From assembly GCA_001789355.1 (NCBI GenBank), contig MFZI01000009.1, positions 10,550 through 22,290 of the forward strand: a stretch of 11,741 bases of DNA, given 5' to 3'. The position numbers were made by a program, and so were the translations under genes. This DNA comes from Candidatus Roizmanbacteria bacterium RIFCSPHIGHO2_01_FULL_39_8 (GTDB lineage Bacteria > Patescibacteriota > Microgenomatia > UBA1406 > GWC2-37-13). The notes under the pieces are model-generated. The model was not told the DNA's origin and searched no databases. It saw nothing but the letters and a program-made list of their open reading frames with translations. This document shows positions 7,073 to 11,741 of the stretch, in pieces; position 1 is the stretch's first letter, and every line of letters starts with the position of its first letter.

Positions 7073-7876
7073 CTATCTTTTTTCATGACTTCTAATTCTT
7101 AGTTGTCGATAGATGATGATCGAGAAGAAAAATATAAAAAGATTCAAATAGGTAAAATATTTGCATAAGAATTCTTCAGAAATACATCCTTTATTGGCTA
7201 AATGAAATAAAAAGAAGATAAGGAGAGGAATGAATACAACATAAATTGGTTTCAAAAAAGCCGGTTTGAATAACTGTATAAGAAAGAAATATAAGAACAT
7301 GATAATTATTTCTGTCAATAAAAAAAGCTCAGCCCTACAACGTACACAGATACCGGCGACAAGATCACTATCATCTGTTAAGGTCTCTATATCGCTGTCG
7401 TAGCTCGCTTTGGTTTTTCGCAGCTCGACAGAATTTGTCGCTCCCAGGATAGATTCCCCAAATGTCAACTTTGGAGGAAGAGGGATATATCCGTCGTCTT
7501 CTGTTTTGCCCGGAGTTGCTGATAATTTATTGGAAAACTCGCCAGGTTTACAACCATTTCCCGCGCGGACTTTAAAATAATATTTAACTCCTTTTTGTAA
7601 ATTGTCTACGGTAAATGTAGTCGTGCCTTTACCTCCGATATCGGGAACACCATACTCGAAAGATATTTCAGATGTGCCATAAGCAAGTAAATAGTAACTG
7701 ACCGGATCCTGGGCCTCTTGCCATACAAGCTGCACACTTGTATCGTTCAGCGGTACCGCCGATAATAAAACAGGTGCACTTGTTGGTCTCGTGTCACTGC
7801 ATTTTGCGAAACTATAGGGAACAAAAAGAAACAGGGAAAATAAAAAAAGGACCAATGAAAAAAATGTTATTTTCAT
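7073..7876 (-). CDS. Fibronectin type III domain protein with signal peptide and C-terminal membrane helices
   Basis: A 267-residue protein. Residues 1-24 form a signal peptide ending in YSFA before K25. Residues about 33-122 are one fibronectin III domain, with the typical VQLVWQ strand, the YYLLAYGTS strand, a VKYYFKVRA strand and a closing SNKLSATP. A linker of about 55 residues contains ILGAT (143-147). Three hydrophobic segments follow (about 183-201, 209-226, 240-256), with a basic C-terminus. The FN3 domain should face outside. No catalytic motif is seen. It sits 5 bp upstream of polymerase copy B, so it is probably made with it. Such a protein could bind polymer, scaffold the synthase or stand in for the missing co-polymerase; that is inference from position only. 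Cysteines in C25SD, NGC109K and the C177VRC180 pair might form disulfides. Confidence 0.75.
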   Translation of the reverse strand: MKITFFSLVLFLFSLFLFVPYSFAKCSDTRPTSAPVLLSAVPLNDTSVQLVWQEAQDPVSYYLLAYGTSEISFEYGVPDIGGKGTTTFTVDNLQKGVKYYFKVRAGNGCKPGEFSNKLSATPGKTEDDGYIPLPPKLTFGESILGATNSVELRKTKASYDSDIETLTDDSDLVAGICVRCRAELFLLTEIIIMFLYFFLIQLFKPAFLKPIYVVFIPLLIFFLFHLANKGCISEEFLCKYFTYLNLFIFFFSIIIYRQLRIRSHEKR

Positions 7877-7896
7877 TCAACAGGTAGACTTGAATT

Positions 7897-7912
7897 TGTG
7901 ATGTGAATCACA
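7897..7912. promoter_or_regulatory. CRP/FNR-type palindrome TGTGA-tgtgaa-TCACA
   Basis: Perfect TGTGA-N6-TCACA, extending to an 8-bp-arm palindrome TTTGTGAT-gtga-ATCACAAA (7895-7914). It is centred 28 bp upstream of the fibronectin-gene ATG and just downstream of the best -10 candidates, so a bound protein would overlap the transcription start and probably repress. No T-run follows on either strand, which argues against a terminator. It matches the site at 4120-4135 in form and half-site sequence. Confidence 0.55.
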
Positions 7913-7916
7913 AAGT

Positions 7917-7942
7917 ATTATGTTTTGTAAGAAAAAAGTCAA
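7917..7942 (-). promoter_or_regulatory. Candidate promoter for the fibronectin/polymerase-B transcription unit
   Basis: On the minus strand TTGACT (7942-7937) is a good -35. The best -10 by sequence, CATAAT (7922-7917), is only 14 bp away; TAATAC at 16 bp has better spacing but a weaker match. The pairing is therefore unsettled, though the 87-bp gap between lyase and fibronectin genes clearly holds regulatory sequence. Confidence 0.35.
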
Positions 7943-7963
7943 TAGGTAAAAGTGAGTAAAAGT

Positions 7964-9142
7964 CTAAAGAAGAGAATCAATATATACCAAAGTAAAATCA
8001 GGATATTTTTTTGCATCGGATCCGCTCAACTTTAAGACGAGCGGCAATATATCCTGGTTGAAGTAGTAGTAGAGTTCGAGACTTTCATATGCCTGGTCCG
8101 GTTGAAATAAAACTCCTGGCTGGAATTCAGCCAATCCTGCTTTCGCTCGCTCTTTGTCAAAAGGAGCTGTAGAGTTGACCCACTCTTCATGAGTTTTTTC
8201 TCCGGTTGCGTAGGGCATCAGAAAGTCGATTGACTTTTGCAATGACGAACCTGTAGGAGACTCATAATGGAAAAGATCAAATCCATTAAGTTGTCCAATT
8301 CGAGCAATATTGAGGAGTGGTTCTAAGGTAAAGACATGATAATAGAGTGCATCTCTCTGGTGAAAATCAAAACTCGATCCGTCCGGATTCAAATCAACTT
8401 CGATCTGGCGTTTGTATCCACTTACGGCATAATCTATGAGCTTTTGATCTCCGGCCGTAAATGCTACCATCGTCACAACATTGAGAAGGTGACTATTGTG
8501 ATTGTTTCTTGCCGCTGTTCCTTTGGGATTTATAGCATCAATAAGAGTTTGAGCGCTATTATTTAACCAAGTATCGACTATATTTTTATCTTCTCCATCG
8601 AATGTGTCTCGAACGATATCATACCCCATATACATTGGTTCCAAAAGTCGGGTATTTATCGGATCGCCTGAAGGTTTATTTGTCTTTGCCCAAGCCAACA
8701 TAAACTCTTGAATCTTGTCTGCATATTTTGCATCTCCGCTAACGGCATACGCAAATCCCAGCGCGTAGACTTTATCTGCATCTTTGACGCTTTGCAATGA
8801 TTGCGTCTTTACCGCTTCTCCTTTCAGGACTTTCGAAGACTGGATTTCACTTATGGGATTTGGAGTTTGATTCAGTGCTTTATTGGCTTGCGATTGCATC
8901 TGCTGGTAGAGATTTTTTGCTTCACTATTTGTTTGTATGATCTGCTTTAATTTTGCAGCACTCTTTTGATCAAGAGCTATGTAGTACTTGCTTTGGTTCA
9001 TTTGTGAGGTTTGGGAAGATAGGGGAGAGGCACTGTTCTTTTTAGACGGATTTCTCAGATAATTTATCGCGTATAAAATAACTACAAAGAAGGCAAGAAT
9101 AAATACAATGATGTAAATTGTTTTTATCATTAACTCATCCAT
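7964..9142 (-). CDS. Membrane-anchored alginate lyase family protein (AlgL-like fold)
   Basis: A 392-residue protein with an N-terminal membrane anchor (about 7-28), a Ser/Gln/Asn-rich linker (33-50), then an alpha/alpha-barrel polysaccharide lyase domain of the alginate lyase family (Pfam Alginate_lyase). Family features: the YALGFAYAVSGD repeat (126-137), the AWAKTNKPSG segment (150-159), R-N-N-H215-N (212-216) matching the NNHSYW catalytic loop of AlgL, and R263-D-A-L-Y-Y-H269 matching its R-A-L-S-Y-H segment. Members beta-eliminate uronic acid polymers; AlgL in Pseudomonas clears polymer from the periplasm. The anchor implies action at the outer face of the membrane, beside the polymerases. 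Two starts compete: ATG 9142 (used here) and ATG 9130, which gives MIKTIYIIVF. A TATAAT box overlapping the 9142 start favours 9130. Activity on alginate versus another uronan is not proven. Confidence 0.82.
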   Translation of the reverse strand: MDELMIKTIYIIVFILAFFVVILYAINYLRNPSKKNSASPLSSQTSQMNQSKYYIALDQKSAAKLKQIIQTNSEAKNLYQQMQSQANKALNQTPNPISEIQSSKVLKGEAVKTQSLQSVKDADKVYALGFAYAVSGDAKYADKIQEFMLAWAKTNKPSGDPINTRLLEPMYMGYDIVRDTFDGEDKNIVDTWLNNSAQTLIDAINPKGTAARNNHNSHLLNVVTMVAFTAGDQKLIDYAVSGYKRQIEVDLNPDGSSFDFHQRDALYYHVFTLEPLLNIARIGQLNGFDLFHYESPTGSSLQKSIDFLMPYATGEKTHEEWVNSTAPFDKERAKAGLAEFQPGVLFQPDQAYESLELYYYFNQDILPLVLKLSGSDAKKYPDFTLVYIDSLL

Positions 9143-9146
9143 TATA
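9141..9146 (-). promoter_or_regulatory. Consensus -10 box overlapping the first possible lyase start
   Basis: Minus strand reads TATAATGGATGAGTTAATG: the TATAAT covers the ATG at 9142, and the next in-frame ATG (9130) lies 10 nt beyond the box. If this is the promoter, the mRNA starts near 9134 and only the 9130 start can be used. No convincing -35 is present, so this is moderate evidence. Confidence 0.35.
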
Positions 9147-9188
9147 CCTAAAAAATTTTCGACTACTTTATTAAATTGTGATGCCCGA

Positions 9189-9197
9189 TGATAAAAT
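9189..9197 (+). promoter_or_regulatory. Possible extended -10 for the ATP-grasp gene
   Basis: TGATAAAAT (TGn plus TAAAAT, one mismatch to consensus), with no clear -35. A start near 9204 would leave a leader of about 40 nt to ATG 9244 and would exclude the upstream GTG/ATG at 9178/9181. Confidence 0.25.
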
Positions 9198-9243
9198 CTG
9201 TTCTAAACATATTTCGGATATAAGGTTTAAAATACTAAATAGC

Positions 9244-10056
9244 ATGAATAGAAAAATATATTTCATCGTCCAGAATGATTTGTCACAGTACGAAATAGTT
9301 GCTGATTTTTTTTCCAAACAATCCATCGATACAGAAGTGTTCACCTATGACTGGCAAAAACTAATTGACTTCCCCTTCCAAAGTCACAGCTTCATATTTT
9401 TTTCCTACCCTCAACCAAAACATGTTCAGGAAAATAGATATCTACTCTCGCACTATTTAAAAGAAAAAAATCCGAGCGTTTTCATTATTAATTACGCCAC
9501 TTTCCAAAGGGTTCCTATCATAAACAAGTTGATTCAAAAAAAATATTTTATCGATAATCAAATGCTTACCCCTAAGCATTGGTATTTCACCAATCTTTCC
9601 TCACTCATTACTGAAGTAAAAAAAATCCACTTCCCTCTCATTATTAAAAGGGTCAATGGGAGTGAAAGTCGAGATATAAAAATTGTAAGTAGTAGTAATG
9701 ATTTACTTTCCTATCTGTCTGACAAGTTAATGATTGATTTTTATTTTGAAAAACTGATTAAAACCGACTATGCTATAAAAGTATTTATTGGAAAGAATGG
9801 TTTTTATTACCCTGATCCTGAACTTTCTTATTATGGAAAAAACTATTCCGGTGTGAATCGGGAAAGACCTTCCAGATTGACTCTCAATAAAATAAAACTG
9901 TTGGCAAAGAAAATAGCCAAAGATTACATACTTGATTACGGAGGTATAGATTTTCTCGTAAAGGGAGGCTTAATCTATGTGACTGAAATAAACCTTTCCC
10001 CAAAATTTAGATTAAGAGAAGATTTTTTTAGTGAATTGTCAAAGCTCTTCCACTAA
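9244..10056 (+). CDS. ATP-grasp superfamily protein (RimK-like ligase fold)
   Basis: A 270-residue protein from ATG 9244. The first third is an alpha/beta pre-ATP-grasp region starting MNRKIYFIVQND. The ATP-grasp part shows the nucleotide-binding lysine in PLIIK135RVNGSES, and the C-terminal metal-binding segment GGID236FLV...YVTE248IN250LSP, where the Asp, Glu and Asn should hold magnesium. Enzymes of this superfamily join a carboxylate to an amine or thiol using ATP, as in glutamate or D-Ala ligases. The substrate cannot be told. It is transcribed away from the lyase, so it may share the intergenic control region, but no direct link to the polysaccharide is seen. The frame stays open up to GTG 9178; ATG 9244 was chosen because the typical strand-forming start lies there and because it leaves room for two divergent promoters. 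Confidence 0.68.
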   Translation: MNRKIYFIVQNDLSQYEIVADFFSKQSIDTEVFTYDWQKLIDFPFQSHSFIFFSYPQPKHVQENRYLLSHYLKEKNPSVFIINYATFQRVPIINKLIQKKYFIDNQMLTPKHWYFTNLSSLITEVKKIHFPLIIKRVNGSESRDIKIVSSSNDLLSYLSDKLMIDFYFEKLIKTDYAIKVFIGKNGFYYPDPELSYYGKNYSGVNRERPSRLTLNKIKLLAKKIAKDYILDYGGIDFLVKGGLIYVTEINLSPKFRLREDFFSELSKLFH

Positions 10057-10119
10057 TAGTAACATTTTTTTTAAAATACACTTTTGTTTGGCTCATTCGT
10101 GAAAATTTGCTCCCCTAAA

Positions 10120-10310
10120 TTAGATTAGTGCTATCCCGGAGAAGAAGACTAGAGATAAAATCAATAGCATCACTCCAACTATTTTGAATCTTGTGTTAGT
10201 ATGTCCACTCCAGCTCTCCTTTGAACTGTTGAGATATCCAATTTGCGTCCGCTAATAGTCCGAGAGAGTAAAAAAGGAGGGATCGATAGAACAAAAAGTA
10301 TAATTCCCAT
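10120..10310 (-). pseudogene. Probable frameshifted remnant of a small two-helix membrane protein
   Basis: From ATG 10310 one frame reads MGIILFVLSIPPFLLSRTIS, a membrane helix, then GRKL before it degenerates and stops at 10179. A neighbouring frame then reads GYLNSSKESWSGHTNTRF, then KIVGVMLLILSLVFFSGI, a second membrane helix, ending at TAA 10120. Joining the two frames with a single-base shift near 10240 gives about 63 residues with a helix-loop-helix layout and a basic loop, which is unlikely to arise by chance in two frames. A promoter and leader lie upstream on the same strand. The family is not recognised. Alternatives: a sequencing error in an intact gene, programmed frameshifting, or coincidence. 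Confidence 0.35.
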
Positions 10311-10343
10311 AATTACGTCAAACCACTAACCCTATTTTCACCG

Positions 10344-10374
10344 TTACTCCTAGTGTGTTTACACTGAGGAGTAA
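10344..10374. other. Strong hairpin with 13-bp stem, one bulge and 4-nt loop
   Basis: TTACTCCTAGTGT, loop gttt, then ACACTgAGGAGTAA: thirteen pairs with one bulged G. No T-run directly follows on either strand, so it is not a standard terminator. It lies in the leader that the promoter at 10434-10461 would produce, 34 nt before the ATG of the broken membrane-protein gene, so it may be a leader RNA structure or a protein-binding site. Confidence 0.5.
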
Positions 10375-10433
10375 AACGACGAAGTGCCGAGGGTCTTTTT
10401 CTAATCGAACACTTTCTACCTTGGATTTACAAA

Positions 10434-10461
10434 ATTATACTCGCTTACCAAGACCAATCAA
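10434..10461 (-). promoter_or_regulatory. Strong sigma-70-type promoter reading into the gene-poor stretch
   Basis: Minus strand: -35 TTGATT (10461-10456), 16-bp spacer, -10 TATAAT (10439-10434). The transcript would start near 10427 and run through the hairpin to the broken membrane-protein gene, with a leader of about 117 nt. Unlike the other promoters here it is not placed next to a start codon. Confidence 0.5.
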
Positions 10462-10535
10462 CAAGTGAGAATGATATATTTGGACCATCAGCAAACAAAT
10501 TCTCTCAACCTTATTATAAGAAAAAAGTGAATTGA

Positions 10536-10742
10536 TTATATATTTAGTATTTTTACATCTAAAACTTCCTCGAGTTTTGCTAACCGAATAGCGGAAATAT
10601 TTTCCTCTCCCCGTTCGACACAAGCATAATAATTTGTGCTTAAACCAGCTTTTTGAGCTAATTCTTCTTGTGTAAAATTGGCTTTTTCTCTGGCTTCCTT
10701 TAATTTATTTCCAATTTTCTTTCTGGTTTCAGGACTATTCAT
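10536..10742 (-). CDS. Small XRE-family helix-turn-helix regulator
   Basis: A 68-residue single-domain DNA-binding protein. Residues about 11-62 form the five-helix HTH_3/XRE fold: LKEAREKANFTQEELAQKAG gives helices 1-2 and the FTQEELA turn, LSTNYYACVERGEENIS is the recognition helix and the following turn, and AIRLAKLEEVLDV closes the domain. There is no sensor or dimerisation extension, so it may be a simple repressor or the antitoxin-like half of a pair, but no toxin is visible next to it. A TATAAT box ends 8 nt before the ATG, fixing this start and implying a nearly leaderless mRNA. It is divergent from the 92-residue gene at 10825, with only 82 bp between, so it could control both. Targets are unknown. 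Confidence 0.8.
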   Translation of the reverse strand: MNSPETRKKIGNKLKEAREKANFTQEELAQKAGLSTNYYACVERGEENISAIRLAKLEEVLDVKILNI

Positions 10743-10750
10743 ATATCGAT

Positions 10751-10780
10751 ATTATAACAAATATTTAAAAAACTAAGCAA
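10751..10780 (-). promoter_or_regulatory. Promoter of the XRE regulator
   Basis: Minus strand: -35 TTGCTT (10780-10775), 18-bp spacer, -10 TATAAT (10756-10751). The expected start is about 2 nt before ATG 10742. The -35 abuts a short palindrome CAAATTTG (10778-10785), and the -35 of the divergent promoter lies 10 bp further on. Confidence 0.5.
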
Positions 10781-10790
10781 ATTTGGATTT

Positions 10791-10818
10791 TTTACATTTG
10801 GGAGTATTTCGCTATAAT
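10791..10818 (+). promoter_or_regulatory. Leaderless promoter of the 92-residue protein gene
   Basis: -35 TTTACA (10791-10796, five of six matches), 16-bp spacer, -10 TATAAT (10813-10818, perfect). Exactly 6 nt separate the -10 from ATG 10825, which would place the A of the start codon at +1. This rules out the TTG start at 10783 that lies upstream in the same frame. Confidence 0.65.
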
Positions 10819-10824
10819 AACGTT

Positions 10825-11103
10825 ATGAAATCAAAAAAATCTAATGATAAATCTCTTCCTCCCGAAGTAACATGGGAAGAAATCGAGAAAGGACTATCAC
10901 AGGGAAAATGGGACTATCTTCATAATATGATGAGTCAATCTATGTTTAAACAGGTTCTCGATGAAAAAGATGAATCAAAAGCGGTAGCCAAAGTATTGAA
11001 GGCTTTACGAAAAACAGACCAACCAAATGCTAATTTAGCATATGCAGAAAAAATGCTCGGTTGGATGCGAAAGTACGCAAAAATGATTTTAAAAAAGAAA
11101 TAA
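10825..11103 (+). CDS. Small hypothetical protein, 92 residues
   Basis: Not recognised. From ATG 10825 it encodes a soluble, charged protein with a Lys/Ser-rich start (MKSKKSNDKS), a PEVTWEEIEKGLSQGKW segment, a predicted helical middle rich in Lys and Asp/Glu, an AYAEKMLGWMRKYAK helix and a KKK end. There is no signal peptide, membrane helix, cysteine or obvious catalytic motif. Its length and charge pattern are consistent with a nucleic-acid- or protein-binding small protein, but no function can be claimed. It has a near-consensus promoter and is divergent from the XRE gene, which may regulate it. That it is real is supported by the promoter position and codon pattern. Confidence 0.65.
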   Translation: MKSKKSNDKSLPPEVTWEEIEKGLSQGKWDYLHNMMSQSMFKQVLDEKDESKAVAKVLKALRKTDQPNANLAYAEKMLGWMRKYAKMILKKK

Positions 11104-11308
11104 ATCTTATTGCAAAAAGGACCTTAAAGTATAAGAATAAGGACGTAATAATCTTAAATCATTTCACCAAATACGTTGAGTTTTATCCAGAACATCCTGA
11201 CAGCGTTCGAGTCCGAACTTCCTGAGCATACCGATTGGGACCCACAACATCCTAACACCTGTATCTTCTACAGGCTAGATAAGATAAATGAGACAGTATA
11301 AAAAGGCA
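11104..11308. other. Intergenic stretch with two small hairpins and a direct repeat
   Basis: Between two converging genes. It contains GTTCG-agtc-CGAAC (11204-11217), CCTGTA-tcttc-TACAGG (11258-11274), and a repeated ACATCCT(g/a)ACA (about 11192-11202 and 11247-11257). The hairpins have no T-run directly after them. They may help end transcription from either side; nothing more can be supported. Confidence 0.35.
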
Positions 11309-11741
11309 TTACTTTTTCTGAGCGACAATGACCAGTCTATGTCTTGACAGTTGTATGCCTTTTTCTGTTTGAAACTTCTCTACATATTTCTGTAATAGTT
11401 CTTTATCTTTTACAGAATCAAAATCTGTGAAAATTGGAACACCTTGCAGAAATAAATCGAGATCTTCATAAGAAGTATAATATTCGTTGTAAAGACAATC
11501 TTTGGCGAAAGCGATATAAAATCCGTTTTCCTTTAGCTTGTTTGTAATTTTAGGTAATTTAGGATCGTTCCATTCTCCGTAGTTTTGACCTCGCTGAAAT
11601 ACTTCCTTGATTCCCTGAGCATCCTTTTCCCCAATATTGATTTCCACATAGTAGCCTTCTTGTTTAAGAAGTCGATTAAACCCTGGGTAGTCTGTTGGAC
11701 CACGTCTGCTGTATATAACATCGAATGATTCATCGGGTTGA
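11309..11741 (-). CDS. Class I SAM-dependent methyltransferase, C-terminal part (cut by window end)
   Basis: The frame stays open from the window edge to the TAA at 11309, so about 143 residues of the C-terminal part are present and the start lies outside. The visible part begins QPDESFDVIYSRRGP, the motif-IV region that follows the SAM-binding core in class I methyltransferases, then a LLKQEGYYVEINIGEKDAQ strand and helix equivalent to the usual 'kpGG' post-motif, and IKEVFQRGQNYGEW. It ends in a GFYIAFAKDCLYNEYYTSYEDL section and a basic C-terminus typical of small-molecule methyltransferases. The SAM-binding glycine motif is outside the window. A GTG at 11647 is an internal Val, not the start. 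The substrate is unknown, and there is no visible link to the polysaccharide genes. Confidence 0.72.
   Translation of the reverse strand, partial: QPDESFDVIYSRRGPTDYPGFNRLLKQEGYYVEINIGEKDAQGIKEVFQRGQNYGEWNDPKLPKITNKLKENGFYIAFAKDCLYNEYYTSYEDLDLFLQGVPIFTDFDSVKDKELLQKYVEKFQTEKGIQLSRHRLVIVAQKK

Larger units (their letters stand above)
10057..10535. other. Gene-poor stretch between the ATP-grasp gene and the XRE gene
   Basis: These 479 bp hold no intact gene that I can support. A T8 run follows the ATP-grasp stop (10068-10075) but has no clear hairpin before it. The listed contents are a likely broken membrane-protein gene (10120-10310), a strong hairpin (10344-10374) and a minus-strand promoter (10434-10461). 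The rest, 10462-10535, shows only AT-rich sequence. Confidence 0.5.

Noticed and set aside
9176..9192. TGTGA half-site near the lyase/ATP-grasp divergent region
   Set aside because: The second half (ATGAT) does not match TCACA, so it is not a third palindrome.
10274..10280. AAGGAGG resembling a plus-strand Shine-Dalgarno
   Set aside because: No start codon lies at suitable distance; on the minus strand the bases encode Pro-Pro of the membrane-protein remnant.
11200..11220. tRNA T-arm-like GTTCGAGTCC
   Set aside because: The flanks do not pair as a T-stem, and no acceptor, D or anticodon arm is found; it is a simple 5-bp hairpin.
170..11741. UGA recoding as in some Patescibacteria (no gene here ends in TGA)
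   Set aside because: Full-length genes contain no in-frame TGA and use TGG for Trp; with about nine stops and low GC, absence of TGA stops is not informative.

Overview
The window is AT-rich and gene-dense. Shine-Dalgarno signals are few, and several start codons sit only 6-14 nt downstream of a TATAAT-type -10 box, which suggests leaderless or near-leaderless transcripts. With the protein style (Lys/Asn/Ile-rich, very small accessory proteins, a recurrent [VI]LGA[ST] motif in exported proteins), this fits a Candidate Phyla Radiation / Patescibacteria genome, possibly of the Microgenomates type. That placement is an inference; no rRNA or ribosomal protein gene is present to anchor it.

Layout. 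Bases 1-9142 form a minus-strand block dedicated to an alginate-like (uronic acid) exopolysaccharide. In transcription order it holds: a membrane-anchored alginate-lyase-family protein (9142-7964); a secreted/membrane fibronectin III protein (7876-7073); a 959-residue fusion of a processive GT2 polysaccharide synthase, a LysM domain and an AlgG-type mannuronan C5-epimerase beta-helix (7067-4188); an AlgD/Ugd-like nucleotide-sugar 6-dehydrogenase lacking the usual C-terminal domain (4030-3077); a second, paralogous GT2-LysM-epimerase fusion of 962 residues (3058-170); and the start of a further membrane protein that leaves the window at base 1. Two perfect TGTGA-N6-TCACA palindromes lie upstream of two of these transcription units, and a third perfect palindrome sits inside the dehydrogenase promoter.

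Bases 9143-11741 are accessory: a divergent ATP-grasp protein, a gene-poor stretch with a promoter, a strong hairpin and the likely remains of a two-helix membrane protein, a small XRE-family regulator, a divergently transcribed 92-residue protein of unknown function, a short intergenic stretch with small hairpins and a direct repeat, and the C-terminal part of a class I methyltransferase cut by the window end.

How the genes could work together (inference from families): the dehydrogenase makes an NDP-uronic acid, the GT2 domains polymerise it and pass it through the membrane, the fused beta-helix epimerises residues in the nascent polymer, LysM holds the epimerase near glycan, and the lyase trims or clears polymer. 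In Pseudomonas these are separate proteins (AlgD, Alg8, AlgG, AlgL). Here polymerase and epimerase are one polypeptide, present twice, with no visible Alg44, AlgK, AlgX, AlgE or AlgF/I/J counterpart. This condensed alginate-like system is the most notable content of the window.
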